From contig JASBNA010000015.1 in the NCBI GenBank assembly GCA_038087015.1, forward strand, positions 186,001-250,000: a stretch of 64,000 bases of DNA, in the 5' to 3' direction. The notes below the pieces were generated by a model. It did not search any database. It was not told the DNA's origin and worked only from the letters and a program-made list of their open reading frames with translations. Position numbers and translations under genes: made by a program. Source of the stretch: Cerrena zonata. Its lineage: Eukaryota; Basidiomycota; Agaricomycetes; Polyporales; Cerrenaceae. Positions 43,555 through 53,141 of the stretch are shown piece by piece (position 1 is the stretch's first letter; each line of letters begins with the position of its first letter).

Positions 43555-43885
43555 CTAACAACAGATTCATCTGATCGTTCAACGAAATTATGAAAACGTA
43601 AATGGATTTTAGTTTGTCTTTATTTAAATTTCTTCTTCTCAACAATCATATTGAATAAGCTGATTGGCCTTGTTTAATACTCTTGCTTTTATTATACGTC
43701 ATTATAATCTTTAATTGAGTTTTGTAGTTTTTTCAATTTATGTGCAGTTCTCAGTAATGAGCTTTTTTTTTTTTTTTTTTTTTTGATTTTTCTGATTTTT
43801 AATTTTTTTCAAACTCTTCGGTTTCGGTATTCTTCAATAGAAGTAATCCTGTCAGATAAGAGAAACTAGATCCAAGGAATCCACA
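43555..43885. other. short intergenic spacer with T-run
   Basis: A run of about 21 T lies near 43764-43784, upstream of the next gene. Nothing else is seen. Confidence 0.6.
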
Positions 43886-44272
43886 ATGTCTGACCCTATA
43901 GATCCACCAAGTGCCACCGAGCTTGAACAAGAAGAATTAGATCACCCAATGAGGGTTATAATAATCATTAATTCTCCTGACGTTCCAGATGCAGATATGG
44001 ATGAAAGATTGTTAGATAACATTCAAAGCTTTGACGCTATGAATGCTTTCTTTGATAGCTTTGATGAGGCCATTGCCATTCCTAATGACGGCCATATCAA
44101 ATATGAAGTAGGCAGTGATGGTCTTGTTGTTATAGTGGTTGACTCTCGTGATTTGAAATTGAAAGCCTTAGGATGGATAGACGATTATCTGGCAAAACTC
44201 ACCAGCACCGCTGCCAGCACTAACGATGAAGGTGATGAAGATACTGAACCATCTAAAAAACAGAAGAAATAG
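43886..44272 (+). CDS. small acidic protein of unknown function
   Basis: The 128-residue protein begins MSDPIDPPSATELEQEELDH. A compact, regular domain is likely at residues 22-110 (MRVIIIINSPDVPDADMDER, YEVGSDGLVVIVVDSRDLKL, ALGWIDDYLAKL), alternating beta-like and helical stretches. It ends in an acidic then basic tail EDTEPSKKQKK, which could be a nuclear localisation signal. Context gives no hint; it lies between PGI1 and ARC15 on the same strand. I do not recognise it. Confidence 0.8.
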   Translation: MSDPIDPPSATELEQEELDHPMRVIIIINSPDVPDADMDERLLDNIQSFDAMNAFFDSFDEAIAIPNDGHIKYEVGSDGLVVIVVDSRDLKLKALGWIDDYLAKLTSTAASTNDEGDEDTEPSKKQKK

Positions 44273-44764
44273 ATTCCCTACTGCTTCTGTATAAACACGT
44301 CTACGACTCCTATTAATGCATTTGTTCTTCGCTTAAATGACCAGTTTGTCCTTTAATGAAGTTCACTTTACTTGAAAAGTGATCTCACTTGATTCATGTC
44401 TCTGTATATTAGTATTATATAATAAATGTCCGTACATTTTGCTCCAGAGTTTACTTTCTTCTTTTTTTATTATTATTATTCTTGGTTTATCTGATACCCG
44501 GCTCCTCGAGGGGACCCACATTTTCAGTTCAAGTCAATTCTCCTTGTTTTTCATACTCGTAAGAACCGTTCTATGTAAGAGACCTGTGGTTCTTAAGCTG
44601 ATTGCAGTAATTAATCCTGGTGCACGGGCCTTATGCTAAAGAAAATATCTAAGAACAAATAAATCCAAGATTCTTATGAACAACTATTCAACAAGTCGAA
44701 GTAAGCTAGAAGGTTGAATTAATCAATTAAAACAAATAGTGTATTCGAAGAAACTCATTATATA
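44273..44764. promoter_or_regulatory. upstream region of ARC15
   Basis: CCCGTGCACCAGGA (on the minus strand, 44615-44628) lies 137 bp before the ARC15 ATG; the same 14-mer occurs upstream of MIP1. No gene is seen. Confidence 0.5.
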
Positions 44765-45232
44765 ATGGAAGATTGGAGAAGAATTGATATTGACGCTTTG
44801 GAACCAGAGAATCACTTATCTAAAGAAGATTTAATACCGGATTTGCCAGCCACCTCCTATGATCAAATAGCAGCCTTATCCAAACAAGTTAGATCATCAT
44901 TATCACTGGGTCAATTCTTACAAGCATTGGCTTTGGCTTTGGATAACCCACCATATGTTGCTGACGAACAAACCAAAACTTTACACGCAGAGACCGTTTT
45001 CGAAGTCTTGATTTCCATTAGAAATAATCATAACGCTAATGACTTATCAAATTTCATAAAACAATTAGATAGTGACCAACAAGATACTTTGGTGAAATAT
45101 TTATATAAAAACATGAGTACTCCATTTGGTGCCAAACAAGGTGGTTTGTTATTAGGTTGGTTTGAAAAAACTGTTGAAATTACTGGTTTGGGCCCAATTG
45201 CCCGTTTTATGACCGACAGAAGGACCGTTTGA
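44765..45232 (+). CDS. ARC15: Arp2/3 complex subunit ARPC5
   Basis: The 155-residue protein matches the 154-residue S. cerevisiae Arc15. It begins MEDWRRIDIDALEPENHLSK and has the ARPC5 hallmarks: QALALALDNPPY, LDSDQQDTLVKYLYKNMS, and C-terminal QGGLLLGWFEKTVEITGLGP followed by IARFMTDRRTV. Arc15 links Arc40 to Arp2 in the actin-nucleating complex. ARC40 lies in the same window. The call is secure. Confidence 0.97.
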   Translation: MEDWRRIDIDALEPENHLSKEDLIPDLPATSYDQIAALSKQVRSSLSLGQFLQALALALDNPPYVADEQTKTLHAETVFEVLISIRNNHNANDLSNFIKQLDSDQQDTLVKYLYKNMSTPFGAKQGGLLLGWFEKTVEITGLGPIARFMTDRRTV

Positions 45233-45388
45233 TTTAAATCACCTTCTTGTATATTATGAGTTTGAAAGAAATAAAAGATGTTATAAATGATTTAATAAAT
45301 TAAAAGTTCAAATTATATAATTGTAGAGTTGGTTTTATTATATTAAACAAAGCTAAATACATAAAAAAGAAAATTTAATTATTGAAAC

Positions 45389-48195
45389 CTACTTAGTTGG
45401 ACTGTGTTTAGCCAACTTATCCTTAGATCTATTATTCGAAGCTTTTCTTTTCAAAGTCTTCTCTGCCATTAAGTTTTGAACCAAGCCTTTATAATTTGGG
45501 GTATTAGAATTTTTTAAAGGACTTGAATTTGTACTTGAGTTCATGCGCTTGTTAAAGTGTGGTTTTTCAATTTTATCACTGAAAATATCCTTCGTAGGCG
45601 TCAAACTTGGAGCCTGGAGATGGATCTAAAAATGGATTTAACAGAGGACTAGATAATGAAATAGGCTTGTCGGGACTCAGTAACTTATTGAATTTTTCAG
45701 TAACTTGAGCAACATTTCCCTTCATATCTTTCTTCAATGACGATATTTCTTTAATTGAATTCTTGTATTTGCTGTTGATAAGTTTATTTTCACTTCTTAC
45801 TTCTTCATTTTCTTTAAGTGAGTCATTATATTTATCAACGATCGTTTTATTTTCAGACTTGAGCTCTTCGGAAGTTGCCAATACCTCTTGATAAGAAGAA
45901 TTCAAAGTATCAAGTTCAGTCTCTACCAGAACTAATTTTTCATTTGTGGTATTAAGATCTTCAGTTTTGATAGCTATTTCATCGTTAAGACTAGATATCA
46001 TTGAGCTGCATTCAACCTTATGTTCTTCAAATTCGGTAGATTTTTCAAGAATCAATTTATCTTCGATTCGATTACTCCATCCTTAGATTCAAGAAGAATA
46101 TCTTTTTCATCAATCTAAGGACATTAACTCCGTTGATTTTCTGGAGGATGTCAATTTCAACTCATTAAATTCCCGAGTTAAAATATCATTCTCGGATTTA
46201 TGATGGTCAACTTGTTCACTAAGACTAGTATTTTCTTCGGTTAAAGAAGTTATCATATCTTTTTGACTATCGATAGTAGAGTTGTTTTCGTCAATTACCT
46301 TAACGTAACTTTCATTTTCACTGGTCAATTGTTGAATAGACTCATCTTTTTCACGTAACAATTGAAACTGTTGAGCAAGTTCTTCTTTAATCTCTTTCAA
46401 ATTAGAATCATTAGTCTCTTTCAAAAATTCGATTTGCTTTTTGAAGCTTTCATTTTCTGCCTCAATTCTTTGGTATTCAGCTTTAAATACGGAATTATTC
46501 ATTTCTACTTCATCAAGTTTTTGCCTTAAGCGATTCCAACTCCGTTTCCAAATCTGATTTAGAATCGATTATTCCTTTGTTCTTGTCATTAAGGGCTTCG
46601 ATACTAAGCTTTAAGTTGAGGATGGTTTGATTCAAATTATTGTGGCCTATTCTGTAGTTAGAAAGATCGATTTGAAATTGATTGACTTTTTCATTTAATT
46701 GATCTTTTTGTTGAAGCAAAATTTTATTATTGGTTATGATTATATCAGATTCATTCAATTTCTCTTTAATAGAATTTACTTCGAGCTCATGATCTTTCTT
46801 AAAATTAATCAAATCATTATTCAAATCGAGTTTTTCTCGAGTAAGAACCTCAATGACTTTACGGTGATCATCTTGTAATTGTTGATTCTTTAATTCGAGT
46901 TCTTGTACCGTTGATTTCAAATTTTGAATTTGGACTTCATAAAAGTTAGCGGTTAATTTATTGGCAACAGCTGATGATTTATTATGAGGAACTTTGAATC
47001 TTGTTGGAGTTTTAATGTGAGACTTTTTGGATATAGGAGAAACACCCGAAGTTGGCTTTATGATTGGATCAAGAGCAATAGAATCATTTTTCGATGGTAA
47101 ATCGTCAGCTGGGGTTGAAGTAAACATTAACATTGGAGACCCATCGGTACAAAGAATTCGCTTGTTCTTCAATTGATTTGGTACAATACCTTGAATACTT
47201 GATAGTTTTGGAGGACTTGAAATTGGAGAACTCGAAGCAGTTGGTCTAGCATAATTTGGTAAGGTAAGATTTGGGGCATTCATTAACACATTTTCATCAC
47301 TGGATTGAGTATTATCAATTTTAGCTCTTTTTATCAAATGAGCAACGTTATTAAGAGTTGATTTTGTAAGGTTATAATCCCCATATTGATCTAAAGTAAG
47401 GATTATTTTAATAGTTCCACGTTGTTTCTGGTTACGAAATATTAAATTGGTGATTCTATTAGAAGATCTTATCAACGCAGGGTTATTAGGACTATTAGTT
47501 AATAATTGAGTGATTGAACTCATGTTCATATTTGCAAATATATTTGCTGAAGGAACTGCTTTGTCGAACTTTTCATTGCCCATTAAATCGATATAAGTAA
47601 CTCTCTTGGTATTGTTTCTTGAATAGAAGGTCAAAACCAAGCATGACCTCGAAGATTCATTATTAAAAGAAGTTTTTTGAGTTACCCTTCTATTGAAAAC
47701 TTTATGTAATAAGCTTTCAGCTAATTTTGGTTTTAGTAATCTTTCCTTTCTTAATTGAGATTCAATTGGAACTGAAGATAGAAATGACTTCTTGGTCTTG
47801 GTTTTATCATTTTGTAATAAATCGGAGTAAAATTTATTATCACTTACTTCAAAGGCCGTCACCGAAACTGGGTCTTTTGGTTCAATCTGTTTTATTTTGT
47901 CAAATACCAATGACTTAATTGTTGTTGTTTTCCCACTGGACGTAGGACCCATGAAAATATAACACGAAGATTGATTTTCGTCGTTGTCGACGTATTTACT
48001 AAATTCATTTGGACTGAACTCGGCAGTGAAGATTCTTTCAAAATCGTAATTTTCATTATTAAATTGGATGGCTTTATCTGAAAGTTGGGTGAATACCTTA
48101 GTCGATTCTTCGCCCACTTCACTAGAACTATCCACCACCGATCCCAAGGCAGCACTGCTTGACTTGATCTTTAAAAATAAAGGTATCTGGGACAT
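45389..48195 (-). CDS. divergent kinesin-like protein, four frame breaks
   Basis: The ATG at 48195 begins MSQIPLFLKIKSSSAALGSV. The motor P-loop GPTSSGKTTT is intact, while switch I reads NNESSRSC (usually NxxSSRSH) and switch II DLMGNEK (usually DLAGSE). The motor core is short (about 300 residues). A Ser/Pro-rich linker and a long coiled coil follow (KSTVQELELKNQQLQDDHRK to EFEEHKVECSSMISSLNDEI), then a basic tail (KTLKRKASNNRSKDKLAKHS). Breaks: 46524-46525 (extra base), about 46111-46117 (extra), about 46062-46069 (one missing), 45603-45605 (extra). Read through, it is about 930 residues. Microtubule binding is the family role; motility is uncertain given the altered switches. Confidence 0.85.
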
Positions 48196-49098
48196 ATCTT
48201 GTCTTTCTTCGTTTCGTAGATCAATAGACTCTCAAGTAAAACACCACTGATAAATCAATAACTGCAAATACTTTGTGATTGGTAAACAAACAAACACTCT
48301 ATCAACTTACGACTATCGGATTGTGAGTTGGTAAGAAGTGAACGGTTCGTTAAACGAAATTTTGATCATAAATCTCGATGATGTTTTCACTATTTTGAAA
48401 CATGCCAAATCCAGTAGTTGATACTTCGTCAAAAACAGACTCGTGTCGCAAGTTCCTATTCAGGTAAGTATGTCATAACAATTTAACATTTTTGACATGG
48501 TCACGTGAGCGGGCAGTTTTACAGTTTACACTACACTCATTTGCAGTTTGTATCGAAATCGCACAATCTGAAAAGTTTGGGGGGATGGCCCCACATATGA
48601 AGGAAGGTCGTTCCCATTAGCGTTGGCTGACAAGGCAATTCTTCCATGAGTACAACGACAATTGTTTCTAAAGTATTGTCCAGGAACAATTGAGCGATTG
48701 AGGGGCTATTCGTGGCCGAGATCACTTCCGAATGAGTTAGTACAGGAGCTTTTCCTACTAGTGTAACCTTGGTACAATTTGAGATTTTGCAAAAAAAAAA
48801 AAAAAAAAAAATGTAAGACAGAATCTCGAGACAAATTTTTGTGGGGGATGCATTATTGCCAGGCTTTATATAACCATTTTAATCAGTAGATACAGGGAAT
48901 AAAGGCATAATCTAGATCATTCCATTGATTGCGCAACAATTGGAGTAGTTATTGCTTGAATTTTCGGTGTATTGCAAAACCACGAGCGGAAATTAGGAGC
49001 AAGACCGCGAAGTATATAAATAAAGGATACTTTGCTAAAAGTTTTGAAGGATAGTTGTGAAAAGGTATCTTTAATTAAATTAATTGAAACCAATAAAA
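48196..49098. promoter_or_regulatory. divergent intergenic region upstream of xylose reductase
   Basis: TCACGTGA at 48501-48508 is a perfect Cbf1-type E-box. An A-run of about 21 lies near 48790-48810. TATATAAATA at 49013-49022 is a likely TATA box about 80 bp before the ATG. No gene is seen. Confidence 0.6.
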
Positions 49099-50064
49099 AT
49101 GTCAGGAAACGCCCCAATTAAGCTTTCAAGCGGATACGAAATGCCATCAGTCGGGTTTGGCTGCTGGAAAGTCGATAATGATTCATGCGCAGATCAAATT
49201 TATAATGCCATTAAAGTTGGTTATAGACTTTTCGATGGTGCTGAAGATTATGGTAATGAAAAACAGGTGGGAGAAGGAATCAATCGAGCTCTTGATGAAG
49301 GACTTGTTGCTCGTGATGAATTATTCATTGTTTCTAAGCTTTGGAATAGTTTCCATCACCCAAATAATGTTGAAAAAGCTTTAGATAAAACTTTGAGTGA
49401 TTTGCAAGTTGATTATTTGGATTTATTCTTAATTCATTTCCCAATTGCCTTTAAATTTGTTCCATTTGATGAAAAATACCCACCTGGCTTCTATTGTGGA
49501 GATGGTGATAAGTTTATCTATGAGGATGTTCCTCTTTTAGAAACTTGGAAAGCATTAGAAAAATTGGTTAAAAAGGGTAAAATTAGATCAATTGGTATTT
49601 CTAACTTTACTGGTCCTTTAATTAATGACTTATTAAGAGGAGCTGAAATCAAACCTTCTGTTTTACAAATTGAACATCATCCTTACTTACAACAACCAAG
49701 ATTAATTGAATACGTTCAATCTCAAGGTATTGCAATTACCGGTTACTCTTCTTTTGGTCCTCAATCCTTTATCGAATTAAATCATCCAAAAGCTGCTGGT
49801 ACTCCAAGATTATTTGATCATGCTGATATTACTGCCATTGCTAAAAACCATAATGTCTCTTCATCTCAAGTCCTTTTAAGATGGGCTACTCAAAGAGGTG
49901 TTGCTGTCATTCCAAAATCAAGTAACCCTGATAGATTATTGCAAAACTTGAATGTTAATGATTTTGATTTGACTAAAGAAGAATTCGATACTATTAGTAA
50001 ATTAGATATTGGTTTGAGATTCAATGATCCATGGGATTGGGATAAAATTCCTCTCTTTGTTTAA
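49099..50064 (+). CDS. XYL1: NAD(P)H-dependent D-xylose reductase (aldo-keto reductase)
   Basis: The 321-residue protein begins [20 protein letters not shown] and belongs to AKR family 2. It reduces D-xylose to xylitol in pentose catabolism. The tetrad segments are visible: [12 protein letters not shown] (Asp, Tyr), VSKLWNS (Lys), LFLIHFP (His). [29 protein letters not shown] and the C-terminal [15 protein letters not shown] are diagnostic of yeast xylose reductases. The cofactor loop reads [11 protein letters not shown]: the Lys of the NADPH site is kept, but the usual KSN is KSS, as in S. cerevisiae Gre3. It lies alone with its own TATA box. Confidence 0.95.
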   Translation: MSGNAPIKLSSGYEMPSVGFGCWKVDNDSCADQIYNAIKVGYRLFDGAEDYGNEKQVGEGINRALDEGLVARDELFIVSKLWNSFHHPNNVEKALDKTLSDLQVDYLDLFLIHFPIAFKFVPFDEKYPPGFYCGDGDKFIYEDVPLLETWKALEKLVKKGKIRSIGISNFTGPLINDLLRGAEIKPSVLQIEHHPYLQQPRLIEYVQSQGIAITGYSSFGPQSFIELNHPKAAGTPRLFDHADITAIAKNHNVSSSQVLLRWATQRGVAVIPKSSNPDRLLQNLNVNDFDLTKEEFDTISKLDIGLRFNDPWDWDKIPLFV

Positions 50065-50109
50065 TTTCATACAAGTAACATTATATAGTGAATAATTTTT
50101 TTTTTTCTT

Positions 50110-51358
50110 TTACTTAAATCTACATAGACACATTGACAAACCTTCTAGATCGAATCTAACACAGCTTGTCTTCCCTAAATTTAAAATTTTCAATCTTGAT
50201 ACAAAATCATCACGAGTGATATAGGCCCCACAAAGTCTCCTTTTACCGGTGAACTCAGTTCTAGAATGGAAGCATCTCCAATTATCAAAAATTAAGCATT
50301 GTCCGGGCTTCAATTGATAGAAGAATTCGTTTTCCGGATCTGAAATAATCAGATACCAATTTCTTAAAGCTTCGTAGAACTTCAAAACATCTTGAGGATT
50401 CTCCCAATCATTCATAGTACTTCTATCCGATTGGTTCCATCTAACTTGAATTAACTCCCCTTGATTATCAAGTTTGAAAATTGGCTGAGGAACATCTGGT
50501 TGAATACAAACTTTCTCTTCCCCAGCCGAATGAGCAGGTATTGGCACCTTTTGATAATAACTCAAATGATTCAGGATGTTTTTTACGTAAAATCGATGCA
50601 CAGTAAAATGCATCAGTTAATGAAGTAGTCCCCCCAGTACCATCATGATACAACAAATGGAATAATTGAAGTCCTGGTGTGTCTGACCAATAAGTTCCAT
50701 CAGTATGTGATCCAACATCTAAGTTAGTATAAGCAGTGTCAGCTTTTGCTAAATCACTAGTAAAATCCCAAAACCCACCATAATGAGTAGGTCTTATGAA
50801 CATCAATTTCTCGCATAAGGCTTCGGTGTCTTTGGGATCTACTGGTACATTATCAATAAGACAAAATCCATGTTTCCATATTTTCAAACACCAATCTTTG
50901 ATGGCATCTTCTTGGTCGGTTTCTTCTGACGACTTCATCACTTGGTCAAAGTCGACTTTTGGTAAATGATCTTTAATATATTGAACATCCCAGTATTCCC
51001 TTTGCAAAGTTTCTTTTTCGCCCTTGACTTTGGAATCAATTGGGATTAACTTAGGATTATATGAGTGCCAAATAAGCCAGTCGATTGAATATTCACTGCG
51101 GTGATTATCCTGATTCCAAACTATAATCACCTTATCATCTTCAATTTTGAATTCGGTTGGTTGGATATCTGGCCTGATGGCCGCACTGTTGAGTAAGCGC
51201 TGCTTTGTTATAGCATAGTAGCATTCATCACAGTGACAGTTGTCACGAAGCCAAATATGGTGATATTTCGAAATTTGTCCTTCGTAGGTATTTTTCCATT
51301 CAACCAATAACTCAATATCGGTGGCAGAAAGCTTAGCAAGTGAAGTTGAGGTAGGCAT
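50110..51358 (-). CDS. trimethyllysine dioxygenase (carnitine synthesis), one frame break
   Basis: This is an Fe(II)/2-oxoglutarate dioxygenase of the TMLD/gamma-butyrobetaine hydroxylase family. The ATG at 51358 begins MPTSTSLAKLSATDIELLVE. The N-terminal domain holds IWLRDNCHCDECYY. The metal motif is HTDGTYW, with GLQLFHLLYHDGTGGTTSLT after it. The C-terminal CLIFDNWRCFHSRTEFTG followed by KRRLCGAYITRDD matches trimethyllysine dioxygenase rather than the second hydroxylase. One extra base at 50547-50548 breaks the frame; without it LLSKVPIPAHSAGEEKVC reads on, giving about 415 residues. The enzyme starts carnitine synthesis, a route present in C. albicans-type yeasts and absent from S. cerevisiae. 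Confidence 0.9.
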
Positions 51359-51560
51359 TGTAATATACTTCTATCCGACCTAGAAATCAAAGTAGTAGGA
51401 GAGAGAAGGAACTGGGAGGGTATTTAAAGTTATGTCCAATCATTCAGTGAAAAAAAAAAATGCCGGGGTAAATTCCGTCTACAGAAACGCTAATAAATTC
51501 CGTTTGTTCAGGTATTTTATTTAGAATCGTTTATTACAAGCATTATTTTATATAGAAGGA

Positions 51561-52257
51561 TTAGTTATTAATCTTGGTTTCTTTTAATTTGGAGTCAATT
51601 TGGTCAACGGAATCAGAAGGGGTCTTAATTGGTGTTTGTTGTTTGGGGCTTTCACCGTCGGATTCGTCACTGTGCTCACCAAAATGGAGAAAGGATGAAT
51701 ATAAGGTTAATATATCATCACCGTGTTGAGATGCAAAGCTGGATAAATTAACTTGTTTATCAGAACCTTGACTACGTTTCACATTTTCCCCGTGATTTAT
51801 GAGAGATTTGAAAAGCATCTTTATATCATCTTGGTGGTCGGAAACAAAATCATTGAACTTATCTGAATTTCCGTTATTCTTGCTCTTAAGTGTCTCTACA
51901 ATCTCTTCTGGAGTATAGTCTTCCAAAGGTTTCTCTTGCTTTTTATCATCTTCTCCTTTTTTGAAAAGATAGTCATATAGTTTACTAACTTCACTCTTGT
52001 GATCTTGTGAAGCTTCTGCTTCGTGACTTTCCACCTGGTGGGATTTCTTACTATCGTTTTCGAGTAGATGCTTCAAGTAATGGCTGAGCAGTATTAGAGT
52101 CTTCTTCTCCGAGGAATGGTTTGATAATTGGAAGAAGTTTAATAATTGTACTCAAACTAATATGGGGAACAATTGAATCTAATACTGCAACTAATGTAGG
52201 ATTTGAGGATAACCCGGGAATTAAAGATTGAACAATCTTACTTTTAACAGAATCCAT
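51561..52257 (-). CDS. unrecognised hydrophilic protein, one frame break
   Basis: The ATG at 52257 begins MDSVKSKIVQSLIPGLSSNP; the first 55 residues are helical and hydrophobic (TLVAVLDSIVPHISLSTIIK, LLPIIKPFLG). One extra base at about 52074-52080 breaks the frame; without it the reading is AQPLLKHLLENDSKKSHQVE. The rest is acidic and Lys/Ser-rich, with three similar stretches: SEVSKLYDYLFKKGED, DDIKMLFKSLINHGEN and DDILTLYSSFLHFGEH, which look like a degenerate internal repeat. Joined length is about 230 residues. I do not recognise it. Confidence 0.7.
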
Positions 52258-53141
52258 TTTTATATTTCCCTTGCTGATTGCTAAAACTATAATATCACTA
52301 ATGTCTAATTTATGGGATATACAACAATATTTATAACTCTCTCATAATTTTCTCTTCCACTTCACTGCTTCGTTTTCCATATGGACAGCTACACAGCATA
52401 CTGATTTGTGTTTTCATCACATTGACGAAATCATTTAAACGACTAGTCTCTATACTACCGTGTTAATTAAGCACAAAATTATTATACATAAATAAATAAA
52501 TAAATAAAATTGCAACCGATACCACAGATCCGTACCTCAGGGGAACTTTTGAGATTTTTGATGATGTTTTTCTGTGGGCGCTAATTTGAAATCAGAAGAT
52601 TTGAACGCTATCGCCATAATTCAAAACTTGTTGCTATCAATTACTTTCTTGAACATTTCTGATCCAGGTTTTAGGATATCTTTGGTACTTTAGACCATCA
52701 AATCTATAATTAATTGCTGAGTTTGTTAGCACAATTTGCTGGTTGCCACTTCTGGTGTTGTCGTCTTTGATTTTGCTCGGGTTATCAGGCTCTTTGAAAA
52801 CACAATTCAAGGTTCAATCATCTCAATTTTAGGTGTTTCCTTACCCCATTCTTCAATTAGCAGATACGACTTTTGTTTTCAAGTGCGAGTTGAGTTTGTT
52901 CATTTTGTCTGGTATATTGTTTGGTTTTTTTATGACAGCTTTTGCTTATCAGAGAGACCTGGTTTCTTATTCCGTTTGCTTTTAAAGTTTGTCGCTATTT
53001 AGATCATAACAGAAATTTGTTGTACGTGGTGATTTTTAAAGTCTTCTCTGCTCTCTATTTCTTTTTTTTTTTTGACTTAGCTTTTGTTTTGTTGACGATT
53101 GCTTGTTTGTTGACTAAGAATTTCGTTTTCTATTTAACCTC
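52258..53141. promoter_or_regulatory. divergent intergenic region upstream of GYP8
   Basis: A TAAATAAATAAATAAA tract lies at about 52490-52508 and T-rich stretches near 53060-53075. Short frames here have no support. No gene is seen. Confidence 0.5.
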
